Shown here piece by piece: positions 54,701 to 63,209 of a stretch of 64,000 nt of DNA. Within the stretch, counting starts at the first letter, position 1. Every line of letters starts with the position of its first letter. Position numbers and translations under genes: made by a program. Origin of the DNA: Undaria pinnatifida (taxonomy: Eukaryota; Sar; Phaeophyceae; Laminariales; Alariaceae); contig JABAKD010000002.1 of the NCBI GenBank assembly GCA_012845835.1, forward strand, positions 7,124,603 to 7,188,602, written 5' to 3'. The notes under the pieces are model-generated. The model saw nothing but the letters and a program-made list of their open reading frames with translations. It did not search any database and was not told the origin of the DNA.

Positions 54701-57700
54701 GGGTAACGGAAGGAAAAAACAAAAACCGGGGGAACGGAGGGGGGGGGGGGGAGGCAGGAGCAGGAAGGAGGGGTGGGTGGGGGCAGGAGAAAAGGGGGGG
54801 CGGGGCGGGGACGAGAGGGAAGGAGCGAAGGGGGGGGGGGGGGGCAGGTGGGCAGAGGAGATGGGGGGTTTATTTAGCACGCCCTTTGACGCTAGCGGTA
54901 CGATTTTGTCATCGTTATACACCAAAGAAAGCCCACACGGCGTAAACACACTTGAAACCCTTCCTAGAAACGCCCTATGTGCCCAAGCTGGAGCCAAACC
55001 AAAGATCCCCGACACAATTGAGGTGCTGCCACCGAAGCAAGCCCACACTGCGTAAACACATTCGAAACCCTTCCTAGAAACGCCCTATATGCCCAAGCTG
55101 GAGCCAAACCAAAGATCCCCGACAAAATTGAGGTGCTGCCCAACGGGTGGCCCCGAAAATAGCCCAAACCCAAACCTAACCCTAACCCTAACCTCGAGCC
55201 CAACGTAACACTAACCCCGGCCCCCTGACACCAACCTAGCCCTACTTCCAATTTAACTCTTGACACTAGCACCAACCTAACCCTACGTCCAACTTAGGTC
55301 CATACCGAACCCTAACCCTAACCCTGGCCCCGATGCTACCCCTAACCCTAACCGTGCCCCTATGCCCAACCCTGACTCTCAACCTCAAGCCTCACCCCTA
55401 ACTCCACCAGAGGCGTCCTATCGGCGGGACCCCTCCCGTCTGCAGCGTCGGAGAAAACACCATCCACCCCAGAGGACGGTACAATATTGTCAGGAGGTAT
55501 CTTGTGACGCGGAAGTGGACCTGCACCCCAGCACAGCCCCAACCCAACCTAAACCTGACTCTAACTCAACCCCTTCAGAGCCCCCAAATCCCCCTATACG
55601 AATTCCATGTAGTTTCTCCCCCAAAACAGGTTTCCCTATGTAAAGGCGCTATCCCCATGTCTAGCCCTAACCCTGACCCCCACCCTCATCCTAACTCGAG
55701 TCCCCACATACCAACCTAGCCCTACCTCTGACTCAACTCAGGCACCAACCCTGACTGTAACCCGAACCCTACACCCAGTCTCAACCCTAACCACAACCCA
55801 GACGACGATGAAATATCTTGCCTGTAAATAGCTTCCGCGGCGGTAGTAGAGCTGCACTCCAGCACGGCGAAGTAGTACTTCAGCTTCCTCAGCTCGTACA
55901 CCCTCAGCTTCTCCGGGTTGAACCCCGCCGAATTAACCTCAGCTCCCTCCTCCCCGTTCTCACCGCCCCCCTCCTCCTCCTCCTCTTCTTCCTCCTCCTC
56001 TCCCTCCTCTTCCATCCCATCGTCATCGCCGTCCTTCCCACCCCCCCCCTTCCCCGCTTTCTTCGCCTTGAAGCTAGAGCTATCACCATCACCACCACCA
56101 CCACTACCGTCACCATCACCATCGCGATACTCCTCGATGATGATCCCCGGGCGACGGCGGTGCACTATCCTTCCGTCGACGGCGGTGCCGACCCGGGTAG
56201 AAACCTCCACCGTCCCCGCTTTTCGCTCACTTTCCCCCCCGCTATTGGAGTCGCCATTTTCCAATGAAGAAGACCCCCCCTTTCCCCCCCCCTCCTCATC
56301 CGCCTCCTCCACCTCCTTCTCCTCCTCCCCTTCTTCGCCTTCGCTGTCGCTAGCTTTCACCGCCGCGCTATGCATCCCAAACAAAGGGTTGGGGTTAGGG
56401 GTGGGATCAAAGTTGGGGGCAGGATGAGAGTCAGGGTTGGGGTTGGGACCACGTCTACGGTAGGCGGTTTACTTTTCGGGAGCCTCTCTTAGCAATGGTT
56501 ACGTAGGGCGACTCGCGAGGAAGTGACTCCCTCTGTTCCTTTGCAGCCTTACTCCTTTTTAGTACCGCAGTCCCGACACGGGGGGCAAAAAAGACACTTG
56601 GAATTAGAACAGGGAAAAAAACTAAGAGTTGGAAGTGCCTTTGGAAAAAAAAAAATGAAACCGCCATGAAATGGTGAGTTAAGCTATTATGCCGTTGCGC
56701 GAAAAAAAAATAACCTAAAAAGCTTTTTTTCGTCAGTGAGGTACAGATTCACTCGTGCGAGTATGATGGGAAAAAAAGCCCAAAATCGGCAATGAGAACA
56801 CGAGTGGCTCAAACCCGGCCGTGAAAACGCGACTGGTGAAGAAACCCGGCAGTGAAAAAGGGGGTATATCATAACATCATCATAACATCATCATAACATC
56901 ATCGCAACATCATTATAACATCACCATAACATCATCTTAACATCATCGTAACATCGTCGTAACATCATCGTAACATCGTCGTAACATCATCGCAACATCA
57001 CCATAACATCATCATAACATCATAGCATCGTCATAACATCATCGCAACATCATCAAAACATCATGACACCATCGCAACACCATCGCAACATCATCATAAC
57101 AGTCCTCCTCTTCCTCCTCCTTTTTCGTCGTCGCTACCGCTAGCCTTTGGCGCCGCGCAATGTATTCCCAACTTATGTTGAGCACACATGCTGCTAATAG
57201 TACAGCAGAGGTGCACTGATTCATTCTTCTGAGACTTCCTCTTCACCCAAGGAGCTCCAAAAAACCACCCCAAAAAACTGATACCAAGAGAAAATAAAGT
57301 ACAACTTCATGAAAAATCCCATGGCCTACATGTGGCCAAAAAAACAAATAATGAAAAAAAAATTGGAATGGGCATTCCGACGATTTTTGGTTTGACCCCT
57401 TCAGAGCCCGAAAACCCCTCCATATACTACTTCTAAGTAATTTTCGCCAAAAACAGGTTTCCAGTTTCAAAGGCGTTAAGGAGGCCCCCGCCGTTCAGAA
57501 AATATCTTGTGTCGAAAGCGTTGCTCTTATCGTAACTCGCGTGTTAGGGCTAAGGTTAGCGTTAGGGAAAGGATGACGTTAACGGGTAAGGTTAGGGTCA
57601 GGGTTGGGTCAGAGATGGGGCTGGGGTTGGGACTGGGGTAGTGCTGGGCTTACTGCAGCATGTTCGTGTTTTTCATATCCATATCCACTCGTTTCAAAAA

Positions 57701-58580
57701 CTAACGAGGACCGTTACGCCGAACCTTCTCCTCCCCCCTCTCCTAACCACGCATTTTTCCAGCAAGGGCGGCGTGCAGAGACGTCGTCGCTTCGACCTGC
57801 ATCATCATCTCCAGCCCACGTAAACACGGATACCGCCTCCGCCACCACGTAAACACGGATACCGCCTCCGCCACCGGCACGTAGCTACAAAAACCGATAG
57901 GTTTCCGTCACACAGCAACTTGTTCCGAGTTTTACACTTTCCGACAGTTACACTTTCCCGACCGTTACACTTCCTGACCGATACAATTTCCAACACGTAC
58001 ACTCTCCGACCGGTACAATTTCCGAAAAATCCACTTCCCGACCGTTCCACGTCTCGACCGTTACGCATTCCGACAGGTACATTTCTGCAACTACCGTTAC
58101 GGTTACATGTCCCCCGCCCCCCGCCTCGCCTCTCCCGCCTCCCCACCCTCCCCGTCCGAAACAAAAATCACCGTTTTCCAGCCAGGGCGGCGTGCGGTCC
58201 TGCGGCAGCCTCGACCTTCATCATCTCCAGCCCAAAGTCCGACGGATATACCGATACCGACAGCAGCCTGGCGCTGGCGGGGCAGAAGGAGCCGCACAGC
58301 ACCATCAGGTCCTTGGCACGCATGTGGTCCCAATCACAGTTTGTGACCGCGAGACGGCAGGAGGTTTCCTCGGAAACCGGGATGGCTTCGCGGGAGGGGT
58401 CGTCTAGTCCCGCCCTCCCTCCTCCTCCGTCTGCTTTTTCATTTAAAGGGTACACCGGGAGGCAGCAGCAGCAGCCGGTTGAGCAGGAGGAGCAACCGTT
58501 AAACACACGCAAGCAGATGAGTGGAAGTATGGATGGAAGGACGGATGGACGGATGGAAGGATGGATGGATGGATGGATGG

Positions 58581-58616
<36 letters not shown>

Positions 58617-61600
58617 ATGGATGGATGGATGGACGGATGGATACTTTTACATAACGAAAAAACAGGCAGCAGCAGTAGCTTCACGAGGTTTTCTCGGAGA
58701 CCGGGATGGCATATCATAGAGGGAGGGGGGTCGTCCAGTGCCGCCCTGGTCTCCTCCTCCGTCTAATTTTTCGGTTCTTTTGTAAGGTTAGAGGATAGGC
58801 GAAAGCAATTGCAGCGACAGCAGGGGCGGCCAAACAACCAAGCAAACGAATGGGTAGATGGATGGTGGATTTATATTGTTTTTAGAGGTCAGGCAGCAGC
58901 AGTTACGAGGTACAGCAGACAAACCAAACATGCGGGTCGATATATCGATTTCATAATGTAGGGAGTTAAAGGCAGCTCAAAAGAGCAACCCCCCTCCCCC
59001 CCGCCCCCCCCTCACTTCCTTCCCGGCCCTCGCCTGAATCGGACGCATCTTCGTCTTCATCGTCCTCGTCATCATCGTCCGATGTGTCCGAAGCAGAAGA
59101 TGAGCCCGAAACCTCTCCGCGAGAGAGGCGCGTCAGGTACGCTTGTCTCGACTCTTCCGGGGTTGCAATCTTCCCGTCCCCCCCCTCCCCCTCTTCAGCC
59201 TCCCCCTCTTCCTCCTCCTCCTCCTCCTCCTGCTCCTCCTGATCCTCCTGATCCTCCTCCTCCTCCTCCTCCTCCTCCTCCTCTTCCCCCCCCTCCTCCT
59301 CGTCCTCCTCCTCGTCCGCCTCCTCTTCCTCCCTCTCCTCCTCCTCCTCCTCCTCCTCCTCGTCATCATCCACCTCCATGCTATCAGCTTTTGAGTTTTT
59401 TTCCCCGCTCTCTTCCACCTTGTAGAAAGCGCGAAGCTGGTTCTTCGCTTTGGAGGGCGCCTTGCCACTGACCTTACGTCCGTATTTGTCGATCTTGGCT
59501 GCTCATCAATCCAGGTTAGGAATTTGGTGGGGGTGGGGGTGGGGGGGGGAGGGGGGCTTAGAAACGGATTTATCTCGGGAGGAGGGGAACGCGGGGGTGG
59601 GTACTCTTATTAATAGAATGTCGGGGGGGGGCTAGAACGTGCTTTTGTCTCGGAGACACAGAATCATTTCAAAAGAAGATTGTCAATTTCTTGGTATACA
59701 GTATACACTCTCGTGGCCTTGGTGGAAGCCTTCCCGCAGACGTTAGGTTCATATTTGTCGATCTCGGCTGCTCCACAGTCCAGCAAAAATATTGGGAGAG
59801 TGGGGGGGGGGGGGGGGTGTACTCGATATGGGGGGGGATACGGGGAGGAGGTTAGAAAAAGAGCGTGGAACAACTACGACGAGTATTACCATGCTGCCTG
59901 CGCGCGTGTCTTCCAATTGTTTGCATCGCAGTTCGGACATACCCCCCCCCGCACCCCAAACAGCCCAAAAATAGTTGCGTGGCCGACGTCGTCACCGTAA
60001 TCTTTAACGAAATGTTTTCCCTCTCACATCTCAAAAGGGTTGAGGTAGTGACAACACCAGCACCAAATTCTTCAAAACTTTCCACCTCCAGTCTCCAGCC
60101 TCACAACAGCAGCAGCATATGCATAATAGGTGCCGATCAGATACGCACCAGCTTCCTGCACTCTGCCGTACATTATTTGCTTGTCTAATACCCACTGTGT
60201 CCATATCTATCTTCCTGAATGACAGCTAATCTCCACTAAACTTGCTCGCTCATACTCGCATGTATCCCCTGATCAAGATCCTTCTAAATATATTGAGATC
60301 CATTCCCGCCCCACAAAAAAGCCCAAAATTTACTACGTCCAATCGCACACATTGTTACATTCCAGTGCATGGTGATTCCAGTGCATGGTGATATACATAA
60401 ACAACACTATAGACTCGTTTGAGCTGGTCGACGTTTTTTGCCGGGCTTCTTGGGGAAGTGGCTGCAATGGCTATAGCTATTGGCCATTTTTCCCCCTTTA
60501 CTTTTTAAGAGCTTTATGTGTAATACACTTGCGACACCCCCGGTATTTCAAGCCAACCGCATCCCGGACGGGAACCTTGTATAAATAGTATTTATTACCA
60601 CGTATGAATACCTGAGTGGGGGTCCCCCCAAAGTGCCGGTTGAAAAGTGCCTACTGCCTGCGTAGTGTCGGTTGAACAGTGCATACTGTCGGTGTAGTGC
60701 CGGTTGAATAGTGCGTACTGTCGGTGTAGTGCGTGCTGAATAGTGCCGACTGCCGTTACAGTGCCGGTTAAATAGTGTGTACCGCCGTTATAGTGCCGGT
60801 GAAGTCGATTGTCTCCACTGGAATCCGCTATACTACAGTAGTACCAGTATATCGGTACTATAGAGACTTATACCCGATAATGCCGGTGCCCGACATACTG
60901 CCGGTATAGTTGGCTGGCACATACAGACCCTACAGGGATAACATCACTGTGTGAGTCTGTATCTCCTGCTGCCAGCTCACCTGAGGATACCTGGAAGCGA
61001 GCGTCCGTCAGCACCGCCTTGAATCTGTCATCCAGCTGAATTTTCCGCTCCTCGGGTTTCACTCTTTGGAAGGCCTGTGGGAGAGGGGGGGGGGGGGAGC
61101 GTGTATCCGCGTTTTGTGGCACATTGTACATTTAGTGGGGCTGTGGGTTGGCCGACTGTAAGTCACCGACTTGATAATATTGATAGTGGTTCTTGTTTGG
61201 CTACATTAGTTATTGCAGCTAGTGGTGTGAGAAAAATCTGCGCAGTTCTGCGCCTTTGCATCTGGGTGACGCGTGTGTGACTCGACGTGTGGTTATTATC
61301 GCTAACTCAAGATGGTAGTTGGATTTTGCATTTTTCGTCGCCACTGAACTATGATGGACTAAGCAATAAACTCGTTTGGGCTGGCCAATGCGCGGTGGCT
61401 ACATTTCCATTAGTTTTCACGACCCCCCCCCCCCCCCTTGTGACATCCCCGGGAGTTCAAGCAAATCACATCTAGTAGAGGAACCTTGTAGTGATTAACA
61501 AGGTTTCCTTTCGGGATGTGGTTGGCTTGAAAACTTCCTACAAGGTTCCCCTTCGGGGTGTGGTTCGCTTGAAATCCCGGGGGTTTCGCAAGTTGAAAAA

Positions 61601-62605
61601 TGGGGACTGTTCCAGGTATTGCGTGAAAAAACGCCCTTGAAAACTAAACAAAAACCATTGAACCACAGCGCGAGGACACGGGGCAAGTATCACCATCCAG
61701 CCCAAACGACTTCATAGTCGTAGTCTACTACTGTAATACTACAGCAGGTACCAGGTAGCCGTGAGTCCAGTCCATCCACAGACAGGGGAACTGATATCTC
61801 GACTACTTAGCCCTCGAGACCGACACACATAGCCTTATAGCCCTGACCGCCCCGTCCCTGACCCCAACCTACACCCGAAACACAGGCCTGAAACCCGGGG
61901 ATGGCTTCAAAACGCCCCCGAAGTCGTGATCCAAATCACATCTACAATCCCCCACAAACAGCCTAAGCGTTTTTGACAAATTCGAAATACAGGTCAGTAT
62001 GTATACTGGAACCGAACGAAATTGTCCACTACCCTCGACTCCAGCTACTTTTGTATTGCCGTTACCCGCAACGTATCACATGCACACCTCCCAATACACC
62101 GGTAAACGACACACAATCGACCACCCCTTCTATCGCTTAACTGGCTTGTTGGGACCGCTTTCATTTAAGCGTTGCGGTGACATCCGCAGAAACCTTGTAG
62201 ATCTACGTCATACCGCTATGTGCGGAAATATAGAGACCTGTGTGAATATTAGTACGAAGAAAGAACGGTACTTAAACTTGTGTCCAGAGCGGTACGTACC
62301 AGTACTGCCTTTACTGCCGTCTCCGACTCTGCTCCCATGTCTGAATGTGCAAGAGGCTTGTTTGCTTGTGTTAGCGGGCTTTTAAGACTCACCGGTGCGC
62401 TGTGCATGGAGGAAAACCTCGAGTCCGAGACCACGGGAAACGATCGCCCCGTCGACTCGGTGTCATTGCTGCTGCCCCTACCGCCACCACCACCGCCTTT
62501 GCCTCTGCTGCTGCTGCCGGTGGATCCTCGCTTTTTGCTGCCCCTCCTGCCCTGCGGTGTATTGCCACCACCACCACCACCACTGCTGTCATTGTTGCCC
62601 ACCAT
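44409..62605 (-). CDS. ESF1: ESF1 homologue, pre-rRNA processing factor (12 exons)
   Basis: Minus-strand exons: 62605-62393, 61074-60991, 59493-59016, 58430-58172, 56367-55822, 54672-54525, 52853-52743, 51554-51201, 48859-48554, 47572-47366, 46747-46535, 44867-44409. They join in one frame to about 1125 residues. ESF1 is a nucleolar protein needed for 18S rRNA maturation in the small-subunit processome. Landmarks in order: [38 protein letters not shown]; Glu-rich tract; [60 protein letters not shown]153-type [45 protein letters not shown]. The human protein is about 850 aa; the excess lies in acidic, Gly and Lys-rich linkers. Introns after exons 5 and 11 use GC donors. Confidence 0.95.
45205..46075. 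repeat. Triplicated 290-bp unit with (TCA)n, ESF1 intron 11
   Basis: Three successive units share CGTGATGGCAAG/ACG-rich start, GGTATACCGCAACCC, TTGGTACC, CATCGGGACG, TTTTAGCCGTTTT, GAGCTAA and GTGAGATCGTCGTCATC. The middle unit ends in a (TCA/TCG)n tract at 45685-45803. Poly-Ser frames here are artefacts. Confidence 0.82.
46355..46440 (-). other. tRNA-like segment (possible SINE head or tRNA pseudogene)
   Basis: On the minus strand GGTGGTTCAGTGGTTA resembles a tRNA A box and GAGTTCGATTCCCACC a B box, 40 nt apart. The T-stem does not pair well (TCGAG against CCCAC), so it is unlikely to be a functional tRNA. Confidence 0.4.
46535..46747 (-). CDS. ESF1: ESF1 exon 11 (NUC153-type motif, GC donor)
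   Basis: Acceptor GCTTTTCAG, 71 codons, donor CAAG/GCGAGT (GC). A basic stretch, then [31 protein letters not shown]. This is the NUC153-type 'DPRFAALYESHEFAIDPTNPRFK' signature. Confidence 0.95.
47366..47572 (-). CDS. ESF1: ESF1 exon 10
   Basis: Acceptor TTCGCCAG, donor GTGACG, 69 codons. [12 protein letters not shown], a Lys/Ala-rich stretch and an Ala run from (GCG)n, ending EEDE. Aligns with the 'DPFF' region of ESF1. Confidence 0.9.
47801..48210. repeat. 410-bp near-perfect inverted repeat (foldback), ESF1 intron 9
   Basis: Left arm starts ATGTGGATACCAGGCCCTAT and the right arm ends with its reverse complement at 48210. The arms are about 200 nt, with a loop of about 10 nt at 48003-48012. 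Identity is high, with scattered differences. The transcript can form a very long hairpin. No coding capacity. Confidence 0.93.
48554..48859 (-). CDS. ESF1: ESF1 exon 9
   Basis: Acceptor CGATTTAG, donor GTGAGC, 102 codons. [13 protein letters not shown], then a linker, [20 protein letters not shown] and a Lys/Glu coiled region. Corresponds to 'MEVTWEPGL' and 'LTPWEQFLEKKKEKKR'. Confidence 0.95.
48920..49145. repeat. 110-bp tandem repeat ending in MITE A terminus
   Basis: Two units GAGGATGCGGGGGGATAGGC, ATGAAGGGCGGGG, TTTCGTCGACGCGTGCTACG, each closing with the MITE family A terminal sequence ACGATAGAGG. ESF1 intron 8. Confidence 0.78.
49591..49829. mobile_element. MITE family A, ESF1 intron 8
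   Basis: Left GACGCCACGATTGAGGTATACC, truncated here to its ACGATTGAGGT core, right GTGCAACTCTAACG with TATGCGTC. The interior has GACGCGGTTCCTTAACCC, CAGGCCATTAGATGC and TTTCATCAGCC. The preceding 49131-49590 is a degenerate, longer relative with poly-T runs. Confidence 0.7.
50504..50830. repeat. Five-unit tandem repeat, about 70 bp
   Basis: Units AAATTGGGGGTACCCCCCTA, CCGTACGTAGCCTTGA, AAGAGGTATACCCTTTTTTG, GCGTTGACCCGGTAGCG. Flanked by the palindrome GTCACTCGCGCGAGTGAC (50848-50865) and its variants at 50470 and 51006. ESF1 intron 8. Confidence 0.85.
51201..51554 (-). CDS. ESF1: ESF1 exon 8
   Basis: Acceptor CACCCAG, donor GTGAGC, 118 codons. Begins [20 protein letters not shown], then a Lys/Asn-rich stretch and [14 protein letters not shown], ending in a Glu run. 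The AYLASSS box is the ESF1 hallmark preceding acidic sequence. Confidence 0.95.
51600..52090. repeat. Poly-G segments and repeat family C, ESF1 intron 7
   Basis: Four partial copies of TATTCCGTTCGAGC followed by poly-G (51650-51815), then family C phrases TTGTTGCTTGCCCTAGTC, CTTTCGAGACGGAGCACCG and GACACCTCCAACA (51930-52070). Confidence 0.72.
52540..52700 (+). repeat. Repeat family B fragment next to ESF1 exon 7
   Basis: TTCGTGCATGGCCGTAG, CATAGACCCTCGCATCCC, GCGAAGCACCGTGAGGTG, CGTATGAAGGGTGAACGG. It stops about 45 bp from the exon 7 donor, on the intron side. Confidence 0.75.
52743..52853 (-). CDS. ESF1: ESF1 exon 7
   Basis: Acceptor CCCGACAG, donor GTAACC, 37 codons. [20 protein letters not shown], ending AAEEDFE, matching 'STVEITWDETDHERI' and the residues before AYLASSS. 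Confidence 0.93.
53505..53790 (+). repeat. Repeat family B, fullest copy, ESF1 intron 6
   Basis: TTGTGCAGGGCCGTAGTCG to TTCTGGTGTGGTCACCCCAG, about 285 bp with the right end present. TGGATGGGCGGG-type words flank it on both sides, which may be part of the unit. No clear inverted termini. Confidence 0.75.
54525..54672 (-). CDS. ESF1: ESF1 exon 6
   Basis: Acceptor GTAACAG, donor GTGTGC, 148 nt. Encodes [20 protein letters not shown] and YEPPSFICK, the end of the RRM-like core ('CDGLEFESSCSFIDLRFIPDD'). Confidence 0.95.
54935..55142. repeat. 105-bp direct duplication, ESF1 intron 5
   Basis: Two copies of AAACACA, CCTTCCTAGAAACGCCC, AAGCTGGAGCCAAACC and ATTGAGGTGCTGCC, only a few differences apart. 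Confidence 0.88.
55150..55800. repeat. Interstitial CCCTAA-rich (telomere-like) sequence
   Basis: Repeated CCCTAACCCTAACC, CCCAACCCT and similar words (55175-55200, 55305-55350, 55660-55800, minus-like TTAGGG at 56390-56440 and 57545-57600). The units are degenerate and lie in ESF1 introns 4 and 5, so this is not a chromosome end. One family G block is embedded at 55575-55650. Confidence 0.75.
55822..56367 (-). CDS. ESF1: ESF1 exon 5 (GC donor)
   Basis: Acceptor ATGCATAG, donor ACAG/GCAAGA (GC), 546 nt in phase 2. Long acidic and Gly/Ser insert, then [20 protein letters not shown] and [14 protein letters not shown], matching '[29 protein letters not shown]'. The insert (about 130 residues) is absent from the yeast and human proteins. 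Confidence 0.92.
56871..57105. repeat. (ACATCATCATA)n minisatellite, ESF1 intron 4
   Basis: About twenty 11-12-bp units CATCATAACAT, with C/G variants such as CATCGTAACAT and CATCGCAACAT. Confidence 0.9.
57753..57820 (-). pseudogene. Decayed copy of ESF1 exon 4 donor edge
   Basis: Plus-strand text TTTTTCCAGCAAGGGCGGCG, TTCGACCTGCATCATC, ATCTCCAGCCCA parallels 58174-58240 (end of exon 4). The donor is lost. It lies 350-400 bp downstream in gene orientation. Confidence 0.82.
57905..58090. repeat. CCGACCGTTACACTTT repeat, ESF1 intron 4
   Basis: About ten imperfect units of TTCCCGACCGTTACAC-type, 17-19 bp each, directly beside exon 4 on its donor side. Confidence 0.75.
58172..58430 (-). CDS. 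ESF1: ESF1 exon 4
   Basis: Acceptor AAAAAGCAG, donor AAAACG/GTGATT, 259 nt. Contains [33 protein letters not shown] and [17 protein letters not shown], the RRM-like core of ESF1 ('RRLAVCNMDWDRIKAKDL', 'IYPSEFGKERMKEE'). Confidence 0.96.
58531..58642. repeat. (GGAT)n microsatellite, ESF1 intron 3
   Basis: About 27 GGAT units with a few GGAC variants. Open frames rich in WMDG or IHPS are artefacts. Confidence 0.92.
58687..58765 (-). pseudogene. Decayed copy of ESF1 exon 4 acceptor edge
   Basis: Plus-strand GTTTTCTCGGAGACCGGGAT, GGGGGGTCGTCCAGT, CCGCCCTGGTC, CTCCTCCGTCTAATTTT parallels 58362-58440. It keeps an AG (ATTAG) acceptor but has indels. It lies upstream of exon 4 in gene orientation. 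Confidence 0.82.
59016..59493 (-). CDS. ESF1: ESF1 exon 3 (acidic tract)
   Basis: Acceptor GCAGCCAAG, donor GGAA/GTGAGG, 478 nt. Starts [20 protein letters not shown], has RAFYKVEES, then about 70 residues of Glu with Asp and Gly from GAG/GAA repeats, then [20 protein letters not shown] and a Ser/Asp-rich end. The trinucleotide tract is likely to vary in length between strains. Confidence 0.92.
59712..59774 (-). pseudogene. Decayed copy of ESF1 exon 3 start
   Basis: On the minus strand GAGCAGCCGAGATCGACAAA, TATGAACC, GGGAAGGCTTCCACCAAGGC reads [17 protein letters not shown], a copy of the first 17 residues of exon 3 including the acceptor region. It is 280 bp upstream in gene orientation. 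Confidence 0.83.
60631..60800. repeat. 37-bp tandem repeat, ESF1 intron 2
   Basis: Five diverged units of AGTGCCGGTTGAATAGTGC, GTACTGTCGGTGT. Confidence 0.85.
60991..61074 (-). CDS. ESF1: ESF1 exon 2
   Basis: Acceptor CCCACAG, donor GTATCC, 28 codons. Encodes [20 protein letters not shown] with VLTDARFQ, the conserved 'ERKVKIDKRFQAMFHDKKF' box. Confidence 0.95.
61446..61590. repeat. Inverted repeat of a 45-bp unit, ESF1 intron 1
   Basis: Plus copy CCCGGGAGTTCAAGCAAATC, GGAACCTTGTAG at 61447. Two inverted copies at 61496-61536 and 61540-61588. A further plus copy near 60535 (CGGTATTTCAAGCCAACC). The pre-mRNA can form a hairpin here. Confidence 0.78.
62393..62605 (-). CDS. ESF1: ESF1 exon 1
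   Basis: ATG at 62605-62603 ([12 protein letters not shown]), 71 codons, donor CACCG/GTGAGT. Gly/Ser-rich leader, then [16 protein letters not shown], matching the 'DPRFSRVHSDPRF' N-terminus of ESF1. The frame is open a little further upstream, but there is no earlier ATG in this stretch. Confidence 0.85.
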
Positions 62606-63209
62606 CTCGTCCGAGCTTATAGCGGCCTTCAAAGGGTGGCCTTGACGTCACTGATGCCAGCTTAGGTGCCGCTTGGAGCACGAGCAATGGGTGCCAGTGG
62701 GTGCCTGATGCTACCCAGTACCGCCGCAAACCGCAAACGAAACAAACCCAAAAGTTGACAGTCCCTCCCGATCACGATCTGTGGGTGGTTTGGTGGCAAC
62801 GAACGATTGATCCACCCACTTTCTTCCACAATAGGAGAGCCTCGGCGACTGTCTTTCTACCTGCACTCGGTCTATTGTCACACCAGAACCATATCCCGCT
62901 GTTGGATCGCCTCTGCCTCGGGGTCTGTGCCCTCTGTCGCTTTCTGGCTGCTGGTGGCGCTCGGCTCGCTCGGGTTCGAACGTACAGTATGGATGACCCC
63001 AACAAAACACGCCTTTAAAACTATAGGAAAACGGTGAATCACACCACAACCGCAAACCCTGCTGAGCCTGCACGCTCTGCTCCTTTCGCTCTGCTTGCCA
63101 CCCCTGCTACCCTCTACTCCGGGAACCCACCACCACTTAACTGTTACACTCTTCCAAAAGCACAGCAGCAGCAACAGAAGCAACGGGAGCGAAATCACTA
63201 GCATCAGAA
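62606..63209. promoter_or_regulatory. Bidirectional promoter region ESF1 / ATAD3
   Basis: About 600 bp between the divergent start codons. It should hold both promoters and 5' UTRs. No TATA-like box is convincing. The interval has no repeat family members listed here, unlike most other non-coding sequence, which fits functional constraint. Confidence 0.55.

Noticed and set aside
55150-55800. Chromosome end
   Set aside because: Telomere-like units are degenerate, short and lie between ESF1 exons.
58499-58766. IHPS and WMDG repeat proteins
   Set aside because: Arise from the (GGAT)n microsatellite in ESF1 intron 3.
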